From the NCBI GenBank assembly GCA_946902985.2, contig OX336400.1:171875043-171939042 (forward strand): DNA of 64,000 bases. The letters are read 5' to 3'. Positions within the stretch are counted from its first letter, which is position 1; the number at the start of each line of letters is the position of its first letter. The notes under the pieces are model-generated. The model had not been told where the DNA came from, ran no database searches, and saw only the letters and a list, made by a program, of their open reading frames with translations. The position numbers and the translations under genes are program-made. Shown piece after piece: positions 1 to 9,821 of this stretch. The stretch is from Meconema thalassinum. Its lineage: Eukaryota > Arthropoda > Insecta > Orthoptera > Tettigoniidae.

Positions 1-110
1 CTATTGTCCGCCTGTCTCGCCCAGTTTACTTGCTTCACGGTCTTTCACTGTAAACACCGGGTCTGTTTATGATCGACTACTTCCTCGTTCCACGTGCATT
101 TGGCTCATCT

Positions 111-2609
111 TTATTCAATTTCCATAATGTTGACACCCGCGGTGTTCCGTGGTTGATCAAACGGTTCCCTTTTGTAATATAATTTGAGGTTTGAGCAATT
201 TACAACTGATGTGTTTCCACCGTTTACGTCCTGTATCTTATATGCATTATTCCCCAAATTTCTTATGATCCGATACGGTCCTACGTATGGGAAACACCAT
301 TTATGAAATACTTTGTTTGCTGGATCAGAGATAGGTGGCCTCTTCAACAAAACTAGTTCATTGACGTTCAATTCCCTGTGAAAGCGTTTTCCTTTCAGTC
401 TTCTCAGCCTCCTGTCAGCTTGTTCTCTCATGTAGGTGACCGTCCGTTCGACTCTCAGCTGTGGTGCTGGTTGCGGATCTCTTGGGCAATCTAGTACTGT
501 TGTCCAAGATCTCGGTGGTTGCTGGTTCAAGTGTAACGTGTACGGTACTTGTCCAGTTGACTCATGACGTGTCATATTGATGCAAATCTCAATATTTTTC
601 AATGTATCGGCCCAACGGTGGTGTTCTGTAGGAATGAACATCCGGATGTGCTTCGAGACCTCACGTATGACTCTCTCGCTCGGATTTCCTTGTGGATGGC
701 GTATGCTAGATAGTACATGCTTGATGTCTAGCTCAATCAATCCGCGCTTAAATTCTGCTGATGTGTAATAACTTCCGTGATCAGAAAGAATAAACTCAGG
801 CTTTCCCATTATAGGTATAACTCGATTCTTGATGCGGCTCAGGACCTGTTTCGAAGTTGATTTCTGGATAGCACATAGAACAACAAATTTAGAAAAGACG
901 TCCACACATACAAGGACATGTCGCACTCCTCTACGTCCTTTTGGCAATGGACCAAGACAGTCCGTAGCAATGAGCTCTAACGGTTTCTGTGGCAATATTG
1001 GCTTTGGGTATTGTCTCATGAGGAAGTTATTGGGTTTTGCGCGCTGGCAAATATCACATGGCTTCAGGACATCGCGTATAGTAATCCTCATCCGTGGCCA
1101 AGTGAAAGCTTCACCTATTGTTGCTTGCGTCTTGTCTAACCCTATGTGACCAAGTGTGTAATGAGTATGCCACACTAATTTCCTCTGTAACGAAGCTGGT
1201 AACAATATCCGTAACTTGATATGATCCTCATCTATAAATGTATGGAGCATATTATTGAAGTATGAATAACTTCTCGCTTGAGCTTCAATTTGTCGATATG
1301 CTGGGGTATCAGGTGTTATCTCTCTCTTGAGGAATTTAATCATCTGCATCATCCATGGCTCCTTTTCTTGTTCCTGCGGTAACCTCTTCAATTCTTGTAA
1401 GAAATCTCGATCTTCATTTGTCAGCTCAATGTGCTGCACTAACATTTCCTCCTGTTGTGCCTCTTCTTCTGGATTTCGGCTCAAAATATCCGGGATTACA
1501 TTCAATTTTCCTGATATGTGCTCAATTTGTATATTAAACTGCTGCATATAAATGGCCCATCTGTTGACACGTTCACTCACCATGGTAGTCTTAAATAAGA
1601 AGGTCAGCGCCTTGTGATCAGTGCGGATTGTTATGGAAAAACCATATATAATACGACGCCATTGTTGAAGCGCGTATATGATCGCCAAAAGCTCCAGCTC
1701 TGAGATGGTATAACTTTTCTCATGTTTCCTGCTGATGAATGCTAGGTATGAGCGGTTTGCTGTTCTCTCTGCGTCTTCTTGGAAAAGCATTGCTCCAATG
1801 CCCACTAAAGATGCATCTGCTTGAATTATAAACCCCTTCGAAAAATCTGGGTAGCTCAGTTTGATGTTATTTGACAATAATTCCTTCGTAGCTATGAATG
1901 ACCTCTCACACTCTTCGTTCCAAAACCAACGGTTGTTCTTTTTTAGCATCTCTTGTAATGGTGCTACTACTTCGGTGTATCCTGGACAGTTTTCACGAAA
2001 GAAGTTGGTGGCTCCCAAGAACATCCTTATGTGCTTGACTCTGGTCAGTCGAGGAAAATTTTTAATGGCTTCGATTTTCACTGGATTGGGCCTGATCCCT
2101 TCTCCATCAACAATATGTCCTAAATATAAAATTTCGTGCTGAAAAAAGTGTGATTTTTTTAGATTGATCTTGAAATTTGCCCTTTCTAGGTTCTCTAACA
2201 ACTTGCTTAAATTTTGCATGTGTTCCTCATTGCTCTCTGATGCTAGTAAGATATCGTCGACATATCTGACAGTCATGTCTTTCACTTCTTCTGTTAAATT
2301 TCGATCCAATGCTCGGATTAGTGCAGATCCGGCTGTCTTAACTCCAAATGGTAAGCGACACCAGGTGAAACTCTGATTGTCGAATAGAAATCCAGTTAAC
2401 AGCTGTGATTTCTCTTCTAACTCGATGTGCCAATAGCTATTCGCAAGGTCGACAGACGAATATATTTTCTTCTTATGGAACTTCTTGAGTACATCTTTAA
2501 TTAGTGGTGCCCGGTCGGTTTCATCTATTAATCTGGAATTGAGGGTGCGAGCATCGAGACACAACCTCACTGAACCATTTGGCTTCGCCACCGCTAATAT
2601 GGCGTTCAA
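111..2609 (-). CDS. pol: Pol, copy 1: reverse transcriptase, RNase H and integrase
   Basis: 832-residue open frame, collinear with 9822-12329. It keeps YVDD, the RNase H acidic residues, the HHCC zinc site and the three integrase acidic residues. It differs from copy 2 by a three-residue deletion in the RNase H region (near 1720, before EKSYTISELEL) and scattered substitutions, for example Lys/Thr near 1230 and Trp/Arg near 1215. Upstream, the RT N-terminal segment (2727-2521) runs in another frame because a T-run near 2625-2631 (plus strand) is one base longer than in copy 2. As read it cannot make a continuous protease-RT fusion. Confidence 0.92.
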   Translation of the reverse strand: MNAILAVAKPNGSVRLCLDARTLNSRLIDETDRAPLIKDVLKKFHKKKIYSSVDLANSYWHIELEEKSQLLTGFLFDNQSFTWCRLPFGVKTAGSALIRALDRNLTEEVKDMTVRYVDDILLASESNEEHMQNLSKLLENLERANFKINLKKSHFFQHEILYLGHIVDGEGIRPNPVKIEAIKNFPRLTRVKHIRMFLGATNFFRENCPGYTEVVAPLQEMLKKNNRWFWNEECERSFIATKELLSNNIKLSYPDFSKGFIIQADASLVGIGAMLFQEDAERTANRSYLAFISRKHEKSYTISELELLAIIYALQQWRRIIYGFSITIRTDHKALTFLFKTTMVSERVNRWAIYMQQFNIQIEHISGKLNVIPDILSRNPEEEAQQEEMLVQHIELTNEDRDFLQELKRLPQEQEKEPWMMQMIKFLKREITPDTPAYRQIEAQARSYSYFNNMLHTFIDEDHIKLRILLPASLQRKLVWHTHYTLGHIGLDKTQATIGEAFTWPRMRITIRDVLKPCDICQRAKPNNFLMRQYPKPILPQKPLELIATDCLGPLPKGRRGVRHVLVCVDVFSKFVVLCAIQKSTSKQVLSRIKNRVIPIMGKPEFILSDHGSYYTSAEFKRGLIELDIKHVLSSIRHPQGNPSERVIREVSKHIRMFIPTEHHRWADTLKNIEICINMTRHESTGQVPYTLHLNQQPPRSWTTVLDCPRDPQPAPQLRVERTVTYMREQADRRLRRLKGKRFHRELNVNELVLLKRPPISDPANKVFHKWCFPYVGPYRIIRNLGNNAYKIQDVNGGNTSVVNCSNLKLYYKREPFDQPRNTAGVNIMEIE

Positions 2610-2668
2610 CTATGGGGTTGGAGCTTTTTTTAATTATGCCCCCGTTAAGCATTTCACCTATAATTTTC

Positions 2669-3526
2669 CTAACTGCTGCACGCTGCTTTTCTGGAATTGG
2701 GTCGGCTCTTAAATGGTGTCCAGTCATCTACCTGCATAGCGTACTTGAAATTTAAATTTTTTCCCGGTAGTGTATTAAATGCTGCTGAGTGGTTACAAAG
2801 CATTTGTGCCAAGCAATTTCTTTCATCATCATTCAGCTTTGCCTCTCTTAATTTTTCTTTCAAAAGTGCCTCAAAACTGTCTTTGTTGCCATCTTCTTCT
2901 ACTGCCATGGACCACATTTCATCTTCCAATTCTTGCTTTCCCTCCAGGAGTCCTGTGTTCGAGTCCTCTTCATCTGCTTGACTTTCTTCTTCTTCTTCTT
3001 CTTCCTCAGGAATGGCCTCCAGCTTCCAAATGTCAGCTTCTCTATCTAAGCCGTGGTTATTCATGTTCAGTCCTACTGCTGATAATCCTTCCATATTTCT
3101 GAATTTAATGACATTGTTGCGCAGGTCAATCACTGCTTGGTGCTCATATAGGAAATCCGCCCCCAGAATCAAATTTACATTCATCTTGTTCATCACCATG
3201 AATACATGTGAGAAAGTGTGTCCTAATATTTCTAGATCCAGTTGTACCTGAAATTTGCATACAGCTGATTTTTCGGGAATGACTCCTCGAATTTTGACCT
3301 GTGGCACTGGAATCGTAGGTATTCTCTGTTTCTCGCTTAGAGCTTTAATTAATGCCTCTGATACTAGACATAGCTGTGCCCGTGTATCCACTAATCCTTT
3401 TACTCTTAGTCCTTCTATCCTCGTAATGATGACTGGTAATCTCCTCAAACAATGTCGTTCCGGTCGAATAATTTCACGTGTAAAATCCTCAGGAGTTGCG
3501 ACCCATTCCTCGATGTTCGCTATCAA
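2669..3526 (-). pseudogene. Retropepsin-like protease segment, copy 1
   Basis: 285 residues, matching copy 2 (12373-13242) including the altered DTR active-site motif (codon 3382-3380), ILGADFL and the acidic linker, which here has one more Glu codon. Because copy 1 has A7 rather than A8 at 3588-3582, the gag-to-protease frame relation differs from copy 2 and a simple -1 slip no longer connects them. The frame ends after the linker, where RT-like sequence continues in another frame. Confidence 0.75.
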
Positions 3527-3566
3527 CCATTGTGTCTTATCTGGCGTGAAATTTAGCCTATCTCGT

Positions 3567-5912
3567 TCACCCTCTAATACGTTTTTTTATAGCTCCCATG
3601 TTCCTTTTTTCATTCTGGCTTTCGCGGTGCTGCTGCATTAATTCACTCTCTGCTCCAGTGATTTCCATATCTGGGTTCTCGCGATTCTCCATTGTCCTTC
3701 GCCAGCGATCCTTTTCCGTCTCTTGGTTGCGATGCAACTCATCTAGGTATCGTTGTGATGCCTCATGCCTGCTTTGTAATTCCCGTCGACTGTCTTCCGG
3801 ATATCCTCGGTTCTCCTCTCGTCTTCGGTTCCACGTTCTATTATCTCTCCTATCATATCTGCGATGATGATATGGACCTTCGCGACCACGCCCTCTCCAT
3901 TCATCTCTCCTGTACTGTTGTGGCTGCCAGTTCCTCTCGTTCCTTGGCTCATATCTCCTCTGCTCCTCTTTCGGCGAGTCTGGCCTTCCGTTATTATTCC
4001 CGCTTCTATGGCTAACATTCGTGTTGGTGCTTTGCTCTCTAGTTTTAACTAGCTCGGCTTGGTGTACTAGCGCTGCGCTGTCACTCGCTCTGACGTGTCT
4101 ATTTTGATTATTTAGTGACGTCTCGTCCAACTGACGTAACACCTCCACTGCTTGCAGTGCGCTCGAGACGTTTGCCGCAATTAAAAACTGTTGTACTGGC
4201 AATGGAAACTGCTTTCCAATTGTCATCACCAGTTCTGACTCCGGTGGTAAAATATCCATATCCTTCAGTCTAAGTAGCTGAGCCGAAAAATATTCTGAGT
4301 AGCGTGTTGGTTGCGACGCGTGGTACTTCCTACTATATAATTCCATCCTTAAATTATGTTGTATAGACATGCTCCAGTAACGACGTAAAAATGCCTGCTT
4401 GAAGGTATCCATGTCCTCAAAGGTGTAGCGAAAGCTTCTGAACCACGTCAGGACGCTATCCGCCAGTAGTTTCTCTGTTATTCTGAGTTTCTTATTCTCA
4501 GGATATTATTGTCTGTAAGGTAGTGTTCCAAATCTTTTAGAAAAGCTTTCGGTGTTTGTGAACCATCATTGTTAAATTTTCGTGGGCGATCCTCCTGCAT
4601 CCTAATTATTTGAACATACTGTGTAGTTGAGTTATTGTTATTATTATCGCCAGTCGGCTGTTGAGGTGTTGAGGCCATTCCTCTAAATGTTTGAAACCCT
4701 TCATTATTTTCGCTACCTGCGGTCGCACGGCCCGGACTAAGTTCATTCATTCTCTCTACCTGGGTCTGGCTTGTGTTGAAGTGATTAGCCACACTGCTCG
4801 TTTCTTTACCGCTGCTGTGAGCTTTCAGTTCCAGAAGCATTTCCTGTTGTTGTAGAGACTGTATCTCGGTCTTAATGATCTTCCGTACTTGTATCTCCAT
4901 TTTTCCCAGTAACTGCAGTTCGACATCCTTTATTCTCCTTTGGTTTTCTTCCATCTGTTCTATAAGTTTCTTTCTATCCTCTTTCCCGTCAATTCCAATT
5001 TGTTGGCATGTCTTGTTTATTTCCAGTCTTATTGCCTCATATCTATTTTCCTCTTATCTCTTTCCCTCTTTCTTCTCGCTTTCCAGCTGATCGAGCCTGC
5101 CTCCTATCATTTCATTGCTTTCCCGGATCCTCTCTTTAAGTGCATCATTCTCGTTTTCCTGAATGCTCCATCGTTCTGCTGAAGTCAAAGCTGCCTTGTC
5201 TATTTCCGTTCTAATCTCTATCATCTCTCCTTCCAGGCTGTGCAATTGTTTTGCCGCAGACTTAACCTCGTTATCTACTCCTTTTATGGTAGCTTGAATT
5301 GCTAATTGTTCTGTCTTTATCCCTTCTGTGTTAGCGTTACATATTTCTTCTAGCTGTATGAGTTTCGCTGACGTCTTTTCTTCACTGAACGCTATTGATT
5401 GCCTTAAGTTCGTCTCCATCTGACCTAACTGTGTGGTAGTCTCGAAGCGTGATTTTAGCTATTTGCCCTGCTAATTTATCTGTCAGTTCCTCTTTTAACG
5501 CTTCCTTATTCAGCCTACCCTGTTCTACAATTTGTTCCATTAACTGTGTGTTAGTAACTGTATTTTGTTCCGCGAGTAGTGCATTATTTGTCTTACTGTG
5601 TTCCGCTATCTGCTCCGCTAACTGTTCCGCAATACGTGCATTGTTTAATTCACTCTGTTCTGCAATTTGTTCCGCAATACGTGCTTTGTTTAATTCACTC
5701 TGTTCTGCAATTTGTTCCGCAATACGTGCATTGTTTAATTCGTTCTGCTCCGCTATACGTGCATTGTTTAATTCACTCTGTTCCCTGCATTCCCTCTTAA
5801 AGTGTTCGAACTGTTCCATCGTTCTAGCCACTGAATTCTCAATAATAAGTCGAATCTCCTCCACTGACGCCATATCACACAATATAATACTTATTTGAGA
5901 AGACTGGGGCAT
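3567..5912 (-). pseudogene. Gag, copy 1 (broken in several places)
   Basis: Matches copy 2 gag along its length but is split into four open stretches: 5912-5382, 5419-5054, 4954-4478 and 4412-3567. The breaks are an extra base near 5445 (private), the TAA at 5056-5054 (shared with copy 2) and a missing base near 4502 (private). The last part keeps the capsid-like region and the Arg-rich tail and ends past a 7-A run with a few different residues. The N-terminal coiled coil carries the 45-bp repeats at 5628-5775. It cannot encode full gag. Confidence 0.85.
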
Positions 5913-6280
5913 GGAGCCTCATGTTCCCATCTTCTGCAATCTTAAAATGAGTCGCTTATTCCTAATTTACGTTAATCCCATTAATGACTTTAATATGCTT
6001 GAAGAGCTGCCTATCTGATGTTTGCTTTTGTGAATGAACTTTCAGTTTACCCTTCTGCATTAATTTTAACTTCCCAGTTCTGTCAATAAAGTACTGACAT
6101 CACTTTTACGGTTCACGCCGTCCTACAACATACATTTGGAGTTTGCTACTAATTATTCAAATATAAGGGCGCCACGAAAACGCTGCTTCTACCTAACTTA
6201 TGCAAAATAAACTCAGCATTTTCGATTATTTACTTTAAACAAACTCCTGGCTTTACTTTCCCCTGAATTACTTGTTAATT

Positions 6281-6300
6281 TGTCCCCACGTTGGGCGCCA
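6281..6300 (-). other. Primer-binding site, copy 1 (tRNA-Lys type)
   Basis: The minus strand reads TGGCGCCCAACGTGGGG immediately downstream of the LTR. This is complementary to the 3' 17 nt, with CCA, of insect tRNA-Lys(CUU) as I know it. It would prime minus-strand cDNA synthesis. The same motif is at the equivalent position in copy 2. Confidence 0.85.
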
Positions 6301-7586
6301 TTTTTATATATATCTCTATACTTAATGGTTTGGCTATGCTCGTAAGACATCGCAGCAACCATCCAAGGACTCGGTTGTACTGTCGAAGCTTTCACTTGGG
6401 CCTCGCCATTAAATATCTATAGGGGAATGCTCTACATCTGTTTATATGACCTCAAGGCGGCATATAGACTTCAGTAGGCTCCGGCTAGCTACTCTCTGAC
6501 ACTTTCCATCACTGTGATCCACTAATTAATAAAAGAAAACTAATATGGACATGAATAACTGCATCATTATCACCAATCCATATATACCCTTCCGCGTTCT
6601 TCTAGAATGCCGACTCTCACTCGGATGGTGCTCTGTTCGGGGTGGCTCTAATTTATACTAAACATCCTAGGAATATTGTCACAGGATCACAGGAGGCTTA
6701 TCTTAAAATCAGTAGGTCAGAGAACTCCTAATATAAAATAATTTATTTCACAAAAACATCATCTCCCTTTTCTCCCAACCACAGACAAATAAAATAAAAT
6801 CAACTCCCTTAAATTACTGAAAAACAACAATATCAAAAAAATGCAAAATAATGTTTCACACTGGCTGAAACCAGGAATAGAAAATAGTCTATTTTACTGC
6901 AGTCCACTGCTTCAAGTCCAAGGGTTATTGTCAACAGACTTAATTCAAATGACTATGGCTTAAATAAACCAGCCATTCTATCACAATAATATTGCGCACT
7001 CATTTTTATAACTTGCAAAACTTGTTCTTTGTGAAATCGGACACGTCTATTCGTACAATCATCATCTTTCCTCACAAGAGTCAGATAATGAAGGCAATAG
7101 GTTTATTCTAGGTTACGGGCATGTGTGTTTTTATAACTTTAAAACAATTACTTCGCTCAGAGCTATAACTCCGTTAATTATGGTAAAATAAACAAGTCAA
7201 CATACATGAAGCATCAAATAAATACTTCGGCTGCCGGGGCGCCGTGATTATTAATAAACAACAACATAATGAATGCACTCCAAAAATAATGACAAATATA
7301 ACACATCGCTTCCTGAAGCGGCACACAAAAGAAACCCCGGGGAGTTGGACTATCTCCCTTCATATAATACAATGCCAAACTCGACCTTGTGACAGACGTG
7401 CTTTCACCATGCTAACCAGCCGGCCGGCACAACCTTCCTGGCTGCTTTGAGAATTCAGACGGCTAACCAATTTCTACCTGCTCCTTAAGACTCCCTTTCA
7501 CCTGCCTTGGGCTCGAGCAATTCAACCTCTTTCCGACGGAGCTAAAGTGGGCTCTCATCAGCTAATGAATTCAATCATTTTACTTA

Positions 7587-7685
7587 CCATTTATATATCG
7601 TCGAAGAATGCGGGAATACCACCTCCGCTATTATTTTCACTCACCATTATATCATCGAAGAACGCGGGAATACCACATCCGCTTT
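7587..7685. repeat. Direct repeat pair inside the LTR
   Basis: Two adjacent copies of about 45 bp share the cores TCGAAGAAYGCGGGAATACC and YCGCT. The same pair is in the other LTR near 17305-17403. Possibly a duplicated regulatory module; function unknown. Confidence 0.6.
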
Positions 7686-8642
7686 ATTTCTGCTCGACCC
7701 AAGATCGACTCTTAGCCTCATCTGAATATATCTCATACTACCCTCCAGCCATTCTTGTCTTACCACTTTGTACCTTCGCGTGATAATCACTTACCATACT
7801 CATTACTCTCATAATTTCATTGTCACTTACCGGTCTTGTCACACTATCGAGTGGTCTTCCCCATTTAGCTTTTACAATTACATTGTGCATAAGCACTATC
7901 AAACAAATATTCCCTTGACTGTGCATTCACAAAGATAAATGACATCCCAAAAACAAAACCATATTTAAAATAACACTTTGATGCTCATATACTTATTACA
8001 TTATAAAACACACAAAATTCTCATTACTGATAAACACACAAATCTACACAAACATGCCCGGTACGCCTAAAATATCTATTTTTATCATAACTGCTTATGA
8101 TCGAGATAGACTTATCCGACCCCAATAATGGGAATCATTATGACCCTCATGCCCCATACAATATTTACTTATCTCTCATATTTCCTGATGCGGTTCTGGT
8201 CCATGATATCAGTCTTCTTCAATAGTTGATTCATCTTGATGGGAGGAGAATTTACACACGGTTTTTCTCAAAATTTCACCAAAAACAAAGGTCCACTGTG
8301 AATTATTACCATTAACACAATGCACGGTTCTCGTACATGAAGCTCCTATCTCATATAGCTATCATTACTTATTTAGTTCGGCCGACAGTTCGTAGCTTCC
8401 TAGAATACTGGTCTAGCTTTTAATAGCGCGTGCGGCTATACCTATCATTACAACTGCGTCATACTGTTATGATATGCACTGTTCTACTTTGCACTCGCGA
8501 ATACTTAGCGATGTTCAATTTCGGAGGTATGCTAGCTCCTACTTATAACTTGTAACAATGTTAATTATTCCTATGCCTCAACGCAGGCTCTCGCGTCCAC
8601 AGCGTATATTAAGACTTATAAAACTTGTAAAATGTTAATTTC

Positions 8643-8775
8643 TGAACGCTCAGGGCACGGGCTTTCGCCTTTGACGATGCCCCAAAGTATACTTATAGAA
8701 CTTGTAAAAATCACCGTATTGTCCGAAGGCTCGCGGCACGGGCTTCCGCCGCTGATGTTGCCCCAGAGTAGACTA
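8643..8775. repeat. Second direct repeat pair inside the LTR
   Basis: Two diverged copies of about 48 bp, 84 bp apart, share GGCACGGGCTT and GATGNTGCCCCA-like blocks (8650 and 8733 regions). The equivalent pair in the other LTR is near 18361-18493. Function unknown. Confidence 0.5.
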
Positions 8776-9488
8776 ACTTCGCTGTGTTTCAATCCATTAT
8801 TTATACGATTTCTCTTAAAGGGACGTGGAGTAGGGGTTCTCAGAATTTATTTCCAAAATAATACTCACATGAATATGTGAACTAGCTCCTTAGAACGTCC
8901 TCATTCCCAATGTCTCAATGACTCCTTCATATTCAAAATTCGATCGTAGGATCGTTAGATAATGAGCTCCGTAATTTGCTTCATTGTCCCTCAATTTCGG
9001 CGGGATTTTATCGCGTCTAGCGTCTCTCACTGCCATTGGTCGTTTCAAATCCACCCCCTGATTTCATTTTAATTCTGGCAAAAATCACAGAATAATCCGA
9101 TTTAAATTTTGATGATATTTCTGAGAGGCTGGGATCATCCCCTATACGATGGTATAACTCCTGTCTCTGTATCCTAATTACTGCTCTAATTCCTTTCAAA
9201 TGGGCGGGGTTTATTTGGTAGGTAATCGTTGAGTTTTCTGCATTTGCCCGCGCAGTTGAACGACCTTCGCGCGTTGTCTGGCGCATTTGGTGTCCAGATG
9301 TGGATTTTCTCTTTCCTGCCACCTTTGTTCGCGCTGGGAGAAAGCTTCTTCAAGTCACGTACGAACCGTCCTTTTGTCCTTCTAGCTTCACAAGCAACTT
9401 CCATTCTCACATCGGCTTTGAGACATGACTTAAATTTTGTTGGAATAATATGTGGACTTTATGCTATCAGATATGCATAAAGGTCACA

Positions 9489-9821
9489 TTACCCTTCTGC
9501 CAAGAAAAAAATCGATATGGAACGTATGTTTTTTTTTTTTTTTTCAATCTCGATCCGCCTCACGGATGCTGCAAGGTTCCGTCGTCACTCCTTATTGTTT
9601 GTTTGGTTCGCCACTGCTGTCGTGTGCAGGGATTCCCTTGGTACGATCCTTGTCTCCCTCTCCACATTCTTGCTAAGATTAGTGTCTCTGCTGTCTGGCG
9701 CAGGTAGCTAGCTATTGTCCGCCTGTCTCGCCCAGTTTACTAGCTTCACGGTCTTTCACTGTAAACACCGGGTCTGTTTATGATCGACTACTTCCTCGTT
9801 CCACGTGCATTTGGCTCATCT
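9489..9821 (-). other. 3' internal tail of copy 2 with candidate polypurine tract
   Basis: Lies between the pol stop and the 3' LTR. Right at the LTR edge the minus strand reads GGCAGAAGGGTAA before TGTGACC: a short, imperfect purine run that would be the plus-strand primer. An A-run of about 18 on the minus strand (T-run near 9528-9545) lies further upstream. No env-like ORF is seen. In copy 1 only positions 1-110 of the equivalent segment are in the window. Confidence 0.55.

Larger units (their letters stand above)
1..9488 (-). mobile_element. Ty3/gypsy LTR retrotransposon, copy 1 (3' end outside window)
   Basis: Reading on the minus strand the order is LTR (9488-6301), primer-binding site (6300-6281), gag (5912-3567), protease segment (3526-2669) and RT-RNase H-integrase (2609-111). 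The downstream LTR should lie before position 1 and is not seen. The sequence matches copy 2 with an offset of about 9711 and only sparse differences, so identity is very high by eye. This copy carries private lesions absent from copy 2: two frameshifts in gag (near 5445 and 4502), a 7-A instead of 8-A run at the gag end, and a 9-nt deletion near 1720 in the RNase H region. No env-like ORF follows pol. The lineage guess (Osvaldo/Ulysses/Woot-like, long-LTR gypsy group) rests on LTR length and the tRNA-Lys primer site. Confidence 0.9.
6301..9488 (-). repeat. Long terminal repeat shared by both elements
   Basis: About 3188 bp. On the minus strand it starts TGTGACC at 9488 and ends in an A/T-rich stretch directly before the primer-binding site. 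It is nearly identical to 16018-19206. The inner end lacks the usual CA dinucleotide next to the primer site, so that edge may be off by some bases. No convincing ORF is seen. It holds two short direct-repeat pairs (7587-7685 and 8643-8775). It is both the 3' LTR of copy 2 and the 5' LTR of copy 1. Confidence 0.85.

Noticed and set aside
2485..5898. Plus-strand frames opposite gag and pol (for example 5449-5898)
   Set aside because: Shadow frames antisense to the real minus-strand genes; the Cys/Ala/Leu repeats mirror the 45-bp gag repeats.
1..9488. Endogenous retrovirus with an env gene
   Set aside because: Only about 330 bp lie between pol and the 3' LTR in copy 2, with no env-like frame.
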